From a bacterium (GTDB taxonomy: Bacteria > Pseudomonadota > Alphaproteobacteria > Rhizobiales > JAKIUO01): 52,857 nt of DNA. Location of the stretch: positions 1 through 52,857 of the forward strand of contig JAAETJ010000217.1 in the NCBI GenBank assembly GCA_024228495.1, in the 5' to 3' direction. Below are positions 27,627 to 35,838 of this stretch, piece by piece. The notes below the pieces were generated by a model. It was not told the origin of the DNA. It did not search any database and saw only the letters and a list, made by a program, of their open reading frames with translations. Each line of letters begins with the position of its first letter. Position 1 is the stretch's first letter. Position numbers and translations under genes: made by a program.

Positions 27627-30287
27627 ATGTGCACGCAGGTTAGTCGGAAAAACAAACAACAAAAATCGGTAATTAGCATCCCTTTTTGGACCGGCGCAGG
27701 AGCACTGTCTGATGCTCACAAAACGATGATGTCCTTATTGATATTGCTGACGATTCTGCTTTATGCCGGGCCGGTGGTAGCCGCTCAAAACGGGCTGTAT
27801 GCCATCGAAAAAGAAAGCCCAGAATTAACAAATGCGGAGACTTTTCGCGTTGCACAGCTTTCCACTTCGCTGGAGAACTGGCACAATGATGCCTTTGCCA
27901 CCTTAGATTTACAAAAGCGTCTAGATCGATTGACTCGCAAGAAAAATCAAGATAATCGGCGTGGTCCCAAAAAACCAACGGTGACCAATAAACGCAAAAC
28001 AACGGCACGATCCAAAGTGCGAAAAGCTGTTGTCAAAAGAAAAACCAAAGCCAAGACCAAAATCGAGGTCAAAATCAAGGCCAGCACCAAGAAGAAGATC
28101 GTCGTTGCAGATACTGACGAAAAGCATGAAATTGTCCGTGAAGCAGCTATATTGCAGCGCTGTCTGCAAGCCGCTGGCTATTTCAATGAGGCGATTACGG
28201 GGCGTATTGAAAAATCAAGTCTACAAGCCTTCATGACCTTTCGCGATGACAATGATTTGCTTCATCGCTCAAACAACCTCTATGATCCTGTGATCCAAAA
28301 AGCCTTGTTCGAGCAGTGTCCGAAAGTAGCGCCAAGCGATCTTAATGGTGCCGATATTAGCACAATGGCCGGTAAAACGACAGCTGGTGCGGCACTAAAA
28401 AAAACCTCGACACCTGCAAAGCCGATAAACACCAAGGTCCATCAGGATCGGCTTGCTCATGACTTTGATCGATCGCAAGGACCATTGACAACTGCCAGCA
28501 TTGGTGCCACCAGGAAACAGGCGCGCATGTCGATTGTTGCCAAGAACTTGCCGGCAATCAGGAAGGCGCCTACCGCAAAAAGCAAACCAGTTAGCGGTGA
28601 AGAACTTGGAGAACGAACCTTTGCAAATGATGTGCTGGCTGCAACCAGTAGCAAGCCGATATCTTCATCGGTTGAAAAACCGGTTCAAAAGCTCGCCCGT
28701 CTCGACAAGCAAGACGCAACCGGTGTCACCTCTTCTTTTGCTGCAAAAAGCGTCACGGCCGACAAGGCTATTTCTGCTCCGTCTGGCTTTTCGAGCCGCG
28801 TTCCAAGTGCGAACGGCCAGAGCCCGGCACCATTTTCAAAGCGCTTGAGTATTGCAGATCTGGCGATGGCGAAACCAGCCAGCGCCAACACCTGTTCTCC
28901 GCAAAAACACGGCCCAGCGATTGCCATGAGCAAATTGCCGACCTTATCAACTTCTTCAAGGCAGGCATATCCCGTGCGCAACGCCAGCGCATATGACCCG
29001 TATATGAATGATGATAGCCCGTTGATCACCGGTTCGGTTTTGTCCTCTTCTTCAAAATCATCGGTGTCATCATCTTACGGCAACCCAATCGCCAGGGGCT
29101 TTAAAAAGCGCGTACGACTGGTGCAAATGAATATACCTGATAAGGCCTGTCTGCCGCAGGATCTTTATAATATGCTGGCCACAGCACATGGTCGCAAAAC
29201 CGATGTATCGATCTGCAAACGCGATTGTCTTCCAGCTCCCAGGTCCTTTTCGCAAGGACAAAAAGAGCTGTTTACCGAACAGTATGGTATCAATTGGTGC
29301 GGCACGAGATGCCTTGGCATTGCTGACCCTTTGCCACTATCAGAGCTTTTGAAAATTGAGCGTGAGGCGCGGGTACATGTTTGCATGAAGCCGCAGTTGA
29401 GCCTTGCATCAGTTTCCAAAAAAGGCCTGGATAGCGCTGGTATCAATACCTCGATCCGCAACTTGTACAAGCACCTGCCCGGGGGCTATGGCAATGCCGA
29501 TAATATCGCCGTGCTAATTGGCAACAAGAATTATAATGGTAATCTGGGCGCTCATGATGCGGGACACATAAATCTGGCTGCTATGAAAGCCTTGCTGATC
29601 GACCAGCTTGGTTATTCATCTGACAATGTGTTGATCCTTAAGGACGCAAAACTTGGTGATATGCAGCGTTTGTTTGGCCGCCCGAGAGATGTTAATGGTG
29701 AGTTGAAACGCAGACTTAAGTCTAATCCAGACGCTCAATTGATGATATATTTTTCAGGATACGCACGTTCGACGGGCCTTGGTTTGAACAATCATCTTCT
29801 GCCGGTTGATGCGGTCAGCGGGCGCGAGGATGAAACTGCTTATTCATTGAGCATCTTGTATGATAATTTGCGCGAACTTGATGCACGTACGACTCAGCTG
29901 TTTCTTGAAGCGAGTTTTAATACGGACCGATCCGGTGTAGTACAGGCTCCAAATATAGCGGAGCGACGCGTCAATGTGGCACCGATTGTGCCGGTACGTG
30001 GGTTGGCGGTGTTTACGGCCGCGACGGGCGATCAAAAACCATTGATCGATTCTGATACAGGTATTGGTCTTTTTACCCGCTATTTGATTAGTGGGTTGGC
30101 GGGGGGTGCTGATCAGCGCCCCATCGGTAATGGCGACCGCATTATCGATAGCGTGGAGCTTTATGTTCATCTGGCAGGCAATGTGCGCCTTGCGGCTCGC
30201 AAAACGCTGGGACTGCGCCAGAACCCAACCTTTTCACGTTCGGATAATCTGTTCTTGAGCCAATTGTCGAGAAAATCCGCGAAATAG
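27627..30287 (+). CDS. Secreted or anchored caspase-fold protein with degenerate active site
   Basis: 886 residues from ATG 27627 (AGGGAA upstream); an in-frame GTG at 27591 is less likely. A hydrophobic segment near residues 34-53 (MMSLLILLTILLYAGPVVAA) is a signal or anchor. A Lys/Arg-rich region follows, then a peptidoglycan-binding-like segment (ILQRCLQAAGYFNEAITGRIEKSSLQAF), then a long low-complexity Ser/Ala/Lys stretch. The last 260 or so residues have a caspase (peptidase C14) fold: NIAVLIGNKNY, MKALLIDQLGYSSDNVLILKDA, MIYFSGY, HLLPVDAV and GIGLFTRYLISGL. The catalytic HG of the usual SGHG is YA (SGYARS), and the DAC motif is EAS (FLEASFN). Protease activity is therefore unlikely. Confidence 0.85.
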   Translation: MCTQVSRKNKQQKSVISIPFWTGAGALSDAHKTMMSLLILLTILLYAGPVVAAQNGLYAIEKESPELTNAETFRVAQLSTSLENWHNDAFATLDLQKRLDRLTRKKNQDNRRGPKKPTVTNKRKTTARSKVRKAVVKRKTKAKTKIEVKIKASTKKKIVVADTDEKHEIVREAAILQRCLQAAGYFNEAITGRIEKSSLQAFMTFRDDNDLLHRSNNLYDPVIQKALFEQCPKVAPSDLNGADISTMAGKTTAGAALKKTSTPAKPINTKVHQDRLAHDFDRSQGPLTTASIGATRKQARMSIVAKNLPAIRKAPTAKSKPVSGEELGERTFANDVLAATSSKPISSSVEKPVQKLARLDKQDATGVTSSFAAKSVTADKAISAPSGFSSRVPSANGQSPAPFSKRLSIADLAMAKPASANTCSPQKHGPAIAMSKLPTLSTSSRQAYPVRNASAYDPYMNDDSPLITGSVLSSSSKSSVSSSYGNPIARGFKKRVRLVQMNIPDKACLPQDLYNMLATAHGRKTDVSICKRDCLPAPRSFSQGQKELFTEQYGINWCGTRCLGIADPLPLSELLKIEREARVHVCMKPQLSLASVSKKGLDSAGINTSIRNLYKHLPGGYGNADNIAVLIGNKNYNGNLGAHDAGHINLAAMKALLIDQLGYSSDNVLILKDAKLGDMQRLFGRPRDVNGELKRRLKSNPDAQLMIYFSGYARSTGLGLNNHLLPVDAVSGREDETAYSLSILYDNLRELDARTTQLFLEASFNTDRSGVVQAPNIAERRVNVAPIVPVRGLAVFTAATGDQKPLIDSDTGIGLFTRYLISGLAGGADQRPIGNGDRIIDSVELYVHLAGNVRLAARKTLGLRQNPTFSRSDNLFLSQLSRKSAK

Positions 30288-30303
30288 CAAAGGCGGTGTA
30301 TTC

Positions 30304-31101
30304 TCAGGTCGCATTGGCGCGAGAGGAAATCGCAAAATGGCTCATGCTGGTGACACTATGATCGCCTTGCAGCTTGTGTAGCTGGAAAACCGGCTCATCG
30401 TTGAATTGGTCCGGGTAGCGATCAAGGCGCACATCTGTGGCGATGCTTGATGAAGTGCTGGCGGCATGATGGCCCATGTCGAGCATATCGGAGCGGTGGG
30501 TGTGACCACACAAAATCCGCACGATATTGTCATATCCATTCAACAGATCGACCACAGCATTGGCCCGTTCGATGCTCTCGAATTGTAGCGGATTTCTGAT
30601 GGTCTCGACCCTTGCTGGCGGGTGATGCAAAAACACGAAAACGGGTTTGTCAGTGTCTTGTAGCAGCAGCTCTTTCAGCTGCGCAAGACGCGGTTCACAG
30701 CTTGTTCCGATGCGTGTTGCGCTCTTTGTGTCGACACTGATGAGGTCCGCTTTTTTCAACTTGATGCGATACTGGCAAAAGTCAGCGTTTGCGGGCAACA
30801 GGTCCGGTGCCAGAAATTGTGCGATCAGATCAGGCCTGGAATCCCGGTTGCCAACGGTTGGATAAAATGGCGCTTTTAGCTGTGACAGGATTTCAAAGGC
30901 CAACTCATAACTGTTTTCCTCTTCAGCACCTTTAGGGGCAAAATTAACCATATCTCCCGTGTGGACAATCGCCGCTGGAGGGATTGGTAACTGGTTAATG
31001 GTATCGACAACGCGCACGAGTTTATCAGCGCGCTCCAGAGCAAGTGGTGTGTCTTGCCCCTGGTAAAGCAGATGGGTATCGGTAATCTGCGCTAAAAGCA
31101 T
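30304..31101 (-). CDS. Metallophosphoesterase (CpdA-like)
   Basis: 265 residues, calcineurin-like phosphoesterase fold. The metal motifs are in order: DTH (AQITDTHLL), GD (HTGDMVNF), GNRD in place of the usual GNHD, FLHHPP and GHTH. The length and motifs suit class III cyclic-nucleotide phosphodiesterases such as CpdA, but the substrate cannot be fixed. The GNHD to GNRD change removes the His that normally assists catalysis. It is convergent with the caspase-fold gene, 16 bases apart. No clear Shine-Dalgarno is seen. Confidence 0.87.
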   Translation of the reverse strand: MLLAQITDTHLLYQGQDTPLALERADKLVRVVDTINQLPIPPAAIVHTGDMVNFAPKGAEEENSYELAFEILSQLKAPFYPTVGNRDSRPDLIAQFLAPDLLPANADFCQYRIKLKKADLISVDTKSATRIGTSCEPRLAQLKELLLQDTDKPVFVFLHHPPARVETIRNPLQFESIERANAVVDLLNGYDNIVRILCGHTHRSDMLDMGHHAASTSSSIATDVRLDRYPDQFNDEPVFQLHKLQGDHSVTSMSHFAISSRANAT

Positions 31102-31509
31102 GTGTTTTAAACCCTGGAATTATTATTATGAAAGCACAATCATGGCCGCTCTAGGTGAGGATTTACCGTGATCTATGATGAACCTGGCAGATTATCGGCT
31201 CAATCATACTGTCTACACAAAATCGCACAGCATTTATTGCGAAGCACTCTATAGCGCGATTACCCCCATCACGTACAGTAATATAATTATCGAAAACGCG
31301 CTAATCCGCCAGGGGAATCAAAAAATCATATCACAGGCATGAAAGTTATTTTGCGTAATGCAGGAACCAGCACCGGCACGTGGCTTGAAACAAGATGCGC
31401 GCGGCACAGCCGCGAATGTTAACATAGGGACGATTTGAAGGTTTAGACTGGCGATTTTTGCAGTATGCTGTGTTTAAACGTTTTTTCTGGAATAACTGGG
31501 CGCATTTAT
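31102..31509. other. Intergenic region, no gene seen
   Basis: About 400 AT-rich bases between the divergent phosphoesterase and ceramidase-like genes. Frames here are short and without family resemblance. It should contain both promoters; I see no repeat, RNA fold or terminator that I would call. Confidence 0.5.
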
Positions 31510-32319
31510 ATGAACTGGTTTGAACCTGTCTGGCTGTATTGTGAACGCGGAACAAGTGGGCAAATTCTTGCCGAACCGGTTAATGCGCTGTCGACCCTGT
31601 CATTGGTGATCGCGGGTCTTGCTGGCTTGTGGATGTACAAAAAGCTGCCGCTCGGACAGCGCAGCGCCGACCATCTGCTACTCATTGCTCTTGCGGTGAT
31701 TGCCGGGCTTGGTGGTCTGGCTTTTCATTTGTTTGCCGCGCAATGGAGCGAGTTGGCGCATTTGCTGCCTTTGTTGTTCTTTGTGATGGTATATCTTGCC
31801 TTTGCGCTCAACCGGTTTTTGAGAGTACCGCCGGGTGCAACCAGTTTGGCAATCGGGCTTTTTGTGTTGGTGACGATGGCTTGCCTGACCATGACCTGCG
31901 TATTCCTTGATAGGGCTTTGCAGCCCGCTTGGTCTATCATTGGCGAGGCAACGGATACCAAGGCGATTGGTGCCACTTCATGTCTCAATGGAAGTTTTGC
32001 CTATTTCCCAGCGCTCATGGCGCTATTTGCATTAGCGTTGTGGACACACAAACGCCGACACAAATCAGCAAAATCGCTTTTCTTTGCCGCTTTTTTGTTG
32101 CTTGGGGCCATGGTGTTCCATACGATTGATCACCTTACTTGTTCAGTGAACTTTGTCAGTGGTTACAAGGCAGGCACTCATTTTATCTGGCATCTGCTTG
32201 TTGGGGCTTGCTTGTTCATTTTATTGCGAACGGCAATGCGTCATCAGGACAAGCGCCTCGTTCGGGAAATCATTCCTCCGGACGCCAAGCATTCAAAAAA
32301 ATCTCAAACCTCCCCATAG
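31510..32319 (+). CDS. Ceramidase-like integral membrane protein
   Basis: 269 residues from ATG 31510; the frame is open 15 codons further. It resembles alkaline ceramidase-type (CREST) membrane hydrolases: YCERGTSGQILAEPVNALSTLSLV at the start, AFHLFAAQWSELAHLLPLLFF, and FHTIDHLTCSVN...GTHFIWHLLVGACL near the end. The His and Asp residues are those expected to bind zinc. About seven membrane helices are predicted by eye. Bacterial members have unknown substrates. It runs into cbbY 53 bases later on the same strand. Confidence 0.82.
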   Translation: MNWFEPVWLYCERGTSGQILAEPVNALSTLSLVIAGLAGLWMYKKLPLGQRSADHLLLIALAVIAGLGGLAFHLFAAQWSELAHLLPLLFFVMVYLAFALNRFLRVPPGATSLAIGLFVLVTMACLTMTCVFLDRALQPAWSIIGEATDTKAIGATSCLNGSFAYFPALMALFALALWTHKRRHKSAKSLFFAAFLLLGAMVFHTIDHLTCSVNFVSGYKAGTHFIWHLLVGACLFILLRTAMRHQDKRLVREIIPPDAKHSKKSQTSP

Positions 32320-32372
32320 TTGGTGATATACCGCTCAATGATGATGGATATTCTAACGGGGGACTATATTAT

Positions 32373-33143
32373 ATGCAGCTTGAGGCATTGATATTCGATT
32401 GTGACGGCACGCTCGCCGAAACCGAGGAAGCGCACAGGGCAGCGTTCAATACCCTTTTTCGCGAGCACAATCTGGACTGGCACTGGAGTATTGAGACTTA
32501 TACGCAGCTGCTGGAAATAACCGGTGGCAAAGAGCGTATCCGCCATTTTCTACGTCATTATGCTCCCTCAAAAGCCGACTATTATATCGAGAATGATCAT
32601 CTCATCCTGCCGATGCATGTGCGTAAAACGGCGATCTATATGGATCTGGTGAAAACCGGCGAAGTGCCATTGCGCCCCGGCGTTGAACGGCTCATTCGTG
32701 AAGCACGGGCCGCTGGCATGCATCTGGCGATTGCCACCACCACTAATATTGATCCTCTTTCAGCTCTCTTTGAGGGGACGCTTGGTCGGGACGCGCTTGC
32801 ATGGTTCGATGCCATAGCGGCCGGAGATATGGTCGCCAACAAAAAACCAGCTGGCGATGTTTATGAGCTGGCTCTCAAGGGATTGAACCTGCAAGGCCCG
32901 CAATGCCTTGCCTTTGAAGACACTACCAATGGCATTTTGGCGGCGCGTACCGCCAATATTCCAGTGCTCATTACGGTAAGTGAATATAGCGCCGGGCAAG
33001 ACTTCTCGGGTGCGCTCGCCGTGATTGATAGTCTCGGCGAGCCAGATACTCCGTTTAAGGCCCTTTCGGGATTTGCGGATAAGGCCGCCCATGTTGATCT
33101 GGACCTCGCCAAAAAATGGCATGCCGCTGGTCTGAACGGATAA
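32373..33143 (+). CDS. cbbY: CbbY-type HAD phosphatase
   Basis: 256 residues from ATG 32373, which follows CGGGGGA; a longer overlapping frame (32139) is rejected. HAD subfamily IA: nucleophile motif FDCDGTLAETEEAHRAAFN, then TGGKERIRHFLRHY, ATTTNIDPL as motif II, AAGDMVANKKPAGDVY with the Lys, and FEDTTNGILAA as the acidic motif. It closely resembles CbbY, which dephosphorylates xylulose-1,5-bisphosphate, an inhibitory Rubisco by-product. No Rubisco gene is in the window, so a Calvin cycle elsewhere is inferred. It lies upstream of the sox genes. Confidence 0.88.
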   Translation: MQLEALIFDCDGTLAETEEAHRAAFNTLFREHNLDWHWSIETYTQLLEITGGKERIRHFLRHYAPSKADYYIENDHLILPMHVRKTAIYMDLVKTGEVPLRPGVERLIREARAAGMHLAIATTTNIDPLSALFEGTLGRDALAWFDAIAAGDMVANKKPAGDVYELALKGLNLQGPQCLAFEDTTNGILAARTANIPVLITVSEYSAGQDFSGALAVIDSLGEPDTPFKALSGFADKAAHVDLDLAKKWHAAGLNG

Positions 33144-33516
33144 ATTCGTTTTTTCTATTTTCAGGACAAGGCGCTCTGCACAATGCCATCAAACATAAAT
33201 ATATATTGAAAAAAAATGTATAAGTGACGAAATCAGATTTTTCCCGTACGGCAGAAGTGAAGGGCAGCGACCTTGACATTTGGTGCGACATTCTGTCTTA
33301 TTCAATCTCGATCCTCTTACCATTTCGAACATTGGTAGAGGAGTGCGCAAAAAACAAGAAGGTTGAAGACAGGGGATATTTTATGCAGGCAGATGGGACC
33401 GCACGCATAAGGAATTTAGGTTCAGCCACACTGTTTTGATGCAGTTGAATTTGCTGACACATCAAATACCATCCGCCTTTAATCAATAAGAATGAATTTG
33501 AGAGGAAGTTGAAAGC
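33144..33516. other. soxX upstream region
   Basis: These 373 bases hold no convincing gene. An imperfect dyad with TACCA (33318-33322) and TGGTA (33333-33337) around TTCGAA is a possible regulator site. The last part should hold the soxX promoter; GAGAGGAAG sits just before the soxX ATG. Confidence 0.45.
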
Positions 33517-34041
33517 ATGAGACTATCAAGAATAGCGTTTCTTTTTTGCTCGATTGTCGGTTTGACCGGATTGCTGATCCAGCCAGCTATGGCAGCAGAG
33601 CATGCAAAGAAAATGACACCAGCCGCATTGGTTTCCTACAAGATCACCGACGGACCAGCCATTAAAGCCATCAACAAGTCACTTACCGGCAAAGCCGGAG
33701 ATATGGTTGCTGGTGAAAAAACCATGGTCAACAAGAAAAAAGGCAATTGCCTTGCTTGTCACGTCGTTACCAAGCTGAAGGCGCGAGCTGCTAAAAAACC
33801 CAAGAAATATGCTGATATGGGTCTCATCGGCCCGCCACTTGATGGCGCAGCAGGTCGCTATACGGAAGGTGAATTACGCATGATGCTGGTGAATGCCAAA
33901 GCCGCGTTTCCAGATACCATTATGCCGGGTTTTTATCGCGCAGATAAATTGACCAGAGTGATGGGTAAATTCAAGGGTAAAACCGTTATCAACGCTCAGG
34001 ACGTTGAAAATATTCTGGCCTTTTTGGTAACTCTTAAATAG
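33517..34041 (+). CDS. soxX: Sulfur oxidation c-type cytochrome SoxX
   Basis: 174 residues, with a signal peptide ending PAMAAE. The single haem site is CLACH (78-82) and the likely distal Met is in IMPGFYRADKL. GPPLDGAAGRYTEGELRMMLVNAK is typical of SoxX. SoxX pairs with SoxA to attach thiosulfate to SoxYZ in the periplasm. The GAGAGGAAG ribosome site is strong. It is followed by soxA after 46 bases; soxY and soxZ, often next in the operon, are absent from this window. Confidence 0.93.
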   Translation: MRLSRIAFLFCSIVGLTGLLIQPAMAAEHAKKMTPAALVSYKITDGPAIKAINKSLTGKAGDMVAGEKTMVNKKKGNCLACHVVTKLKARAAKKPKKYADMGLIGPPLDGAAGRYTEGELRMMLVNAKAAFPDTIMPGFYRADKLTRVMGKFKGKTVINAQDVENILAFLVTLK

Positions 34042-34087
34042 GTCTCGCGATATTCATATAGACATGAAAAGAACTGGAAGAAGTAAT

Positions 34088-34912
34088 ATGGGACGATTTA
34101 TTAAAATGGCATTGGCTGGTCTTGTTGCCAGTGTGCTGATGGGTGGAGCCGCCATGGCTGCCGCTGATGGCAAAAGTGCAGCTGTCATGAACAAGGGGGA
34201 TCATCCTCTGCCAGAAGTCTGGTCGGGCTACAAATGGGCCAAACCAGAGACACAGGCAACGCAGGATGACGAATTTGAAAACCCTGCCAATCTGTGGACG
34301 GAGCAAGGAAAGGCTCTTTGGTCAAAAGTAGATGGCAGTGCAAAGAAAAGCTGCCAAGAGTGTCACAACGATGCCAAATCATCAATGAAGGGTGTAGCAA
34401 CACGCTATCCCGTTTATTATGGCCCATGGAAAAAGCTCATCAATCTTGAGCAGCGCATCAATCTGTGCCGCACAAAATTCATGAAAGCCAAGGCCTTTAA
34501 ATGGAAATCAGACGATTTGCTTGGTATCACCATCTATGTTTCCAAACAGTCAAACGGTATGCCATCGGCAATTGAAGTCAATGCGCAGACCAAACCGTTC
34601 TGGGAAAAAGGTAAAGCGCATTATTACAAGCGTCGGGGGCAACTCGACATGGCTTGTTCTCACTGTCACGAGAAATATTTTGGTGGACAGCTTCGCTCTA
34701 ATGTCTTGACACAGGGGCATGCCAATGGTTTTCCAACTTATCGTTTAAAATGGCAAAGACCAGGATCGATTCAGCGTCGCTTTAAGGGCTGCAACAAACA
34801 GGTCCGTGCCAAACCGTACAAAATGGGTTCAGATGAATATATCAATCTGGAACATTATGTCAGATGGCGGGGCAATGGCCTTCCTAACGAAACACCCGCT
34901 GTTCGTAACTAG
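34088..34912 (+). CDS. soxA: Diheme thiosulfate-oxidation cytochrome SoxA
   Basis: 274 residues from ATG 34088, preceded by GGAAGAAG; an ATG at 34064 is possible but lacks a ribosome site. Signal peptide MGRFIKMALAGLVASVLMGGAAMAA. Two haem sites are seen, CQECH (89-93) and CSHCH (190-194). The active-site Cys ligand is Cys235 in RRFKGCNKQVRA. With SoxX it forms the c-type cytochrome complex that conjugates thiosulfate to SoxYZ. A terminator follows directly, so soxXA is a two-gene operon. Confidence 0.94.
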   Translation: MGRFIKMALAGLVASVLMGGAAMAAADGKSAAVMNKGDHPLPEVWSGYKWAKPETQATQDDEFENPANLWTEQGKALWSKVDGSAKKSCQECHNDAKSSMKGVATRYPVYYGPWKKLINLEQRINLCRTKFMKAKAFKWKSDDLLGITIYVSKQSNGMPSAIEVNAQTKPFWEKGKAHYYKRRGQLDMACSHCHEKYFGGQLRSNVLTQGHANGFPTYRLKWQRPGSIQRRFKGCNKQVRAKPYKMGSDEYINLEHYVRWRGNGLPNETPAVRN

Positions 34913-34940
34913 GTCAGATCGAGTTTAACGAGATTTGTGA

Positions 34941-34976
34941 AAAGGCAGTGCTTTTGCGGCGCTGCCTTTTTCTTTT
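34941..34976 (+). terminator. Terminator after soxXA
   Basis: AAAGGCAGTGC (34941-34951) pairs with GCGCTGCCTTT (34959-34969; one G-T wobble) around a TTTTGCG loop. TTTTTCTTTT follows. It ends the soxXA transcript. Confidence 0.85.
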
Positions 34977-35054
34977 GTATTTTGTGACGCTCGACGTAAG
35001 GGCTACAATGCAAAAGTTCTGTATTTAGTCGGGTAATGATTGATTGAGCCGCTG

Positions 35055-35589
35055 TCAAAGCTCCTTAAATAAGGCCGAGGCTTTGGATTGACGTTTCAGA
35101 GATGCAAAAAATAATCGTCCATCAAAATGGGGGTCGCGCAAACGATTTGAAGTGATTTCGTAGTGGGCTGGCGGGTTAGTCAAATCTCGATGGGAACAGA
35201 TTGTCTGGCTATTTGCCCAATCTTTGATGTGCAAGGCTTTGTGCCGGCCAGCGCGATCTACAAAGCAGCGGACCAGTTGGTCTTTATGAGATCTTTTAAT
35301 TCGTGCTTTCTTGATTTGTGCATTTTGTGCGGCCATCCAGTAAACCCAAACAAAGCTGCGCTCGCCTATCAGATTAGCAGTGATCATGGGTCTCGGTGAG
35401 GGGACAGGCTTGGCTGGCGACGCGGCCCGATTGTCCAGCTTCGCGCCAAAACGGCTCGTCACAAAGGGTAACAGCCTTGGCCTGCGTGGCTATCCAGGTC
35501 AGAGTATACTTCATCTCTTGTCGCACGTCACTGGCTAGTTTTTTTGACCAATCAATATTTTGAGCGATGATCCGTAATGGTGCAACCAT
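35055..35589 (-). pseudogene. Flavin amine oxidase gene remnant, frameshifted
   Basis: Reading the minus strand across two frames reproduces the C-terminal half of a flavin monoamine oxidase. The first frame ends EPFWREAGQSGRVASQ and LTETHDH. After a frameshift near 35380 the second continues ANLIGERSFVWVYW, then QLVRCFVDRAGRH, ALHIKDW and LRDPHFDGRLFFAS. Intact relatives read FWREAGLSG, then IHD, QLxRLFG, QDWA and DPxWDGRLxFA. The FAD-binding 5' half is missing. The 5' side meets an IS5-type remnant. It lies between soxA and soxB. Confidence 0.7.
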
Positions 35590-35649
35590 GATGATTCGGC
35601 GCGCTTGAAGAGAAAACTATTTATTCTGATCTTAACAATGAACTAAACT

Positions 35650-35800
35650 GCTCTCGCGGTAGTGGTGCTTGTGGATACAAGAACCACATCAATGTGGACC
35701 GGTGTCATAAATTCATCCACACCCATGAAGTGAGTGATGCCAGCCCGCACGACAGCCAGGCGCTTGAAGCTTTCACCGGACTCCATCGGGGAGGCTCTCC
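35650..35800 (+). mobile_element. IS5-type transposase fragment
   Basis: The plus-strand frame reads CGYKNHINVDRCHKFIHTHE followed by VSDASPHDSQALEAF, which is the GYKNH...VTDASVHDSQ core of IS5-type DDE transposases. Only about 45 residues remain and both ends are lost. Insertion sequence activity probably shaped the soxA-soxB interval. Confidence 0.78.
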
Positions 35801-35838
35801 TTCATTTTTATTTGGCTGATTGTATCACTTGCCATGTC

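Noticed and set aside
32139-32372. N-terminal extension of cbbY
   Set aside because: It overlaps the ceramidase-like gene in another frame and has no family resemblance; ATG 32373 has a ribosome site and the HAD motif follows at once.
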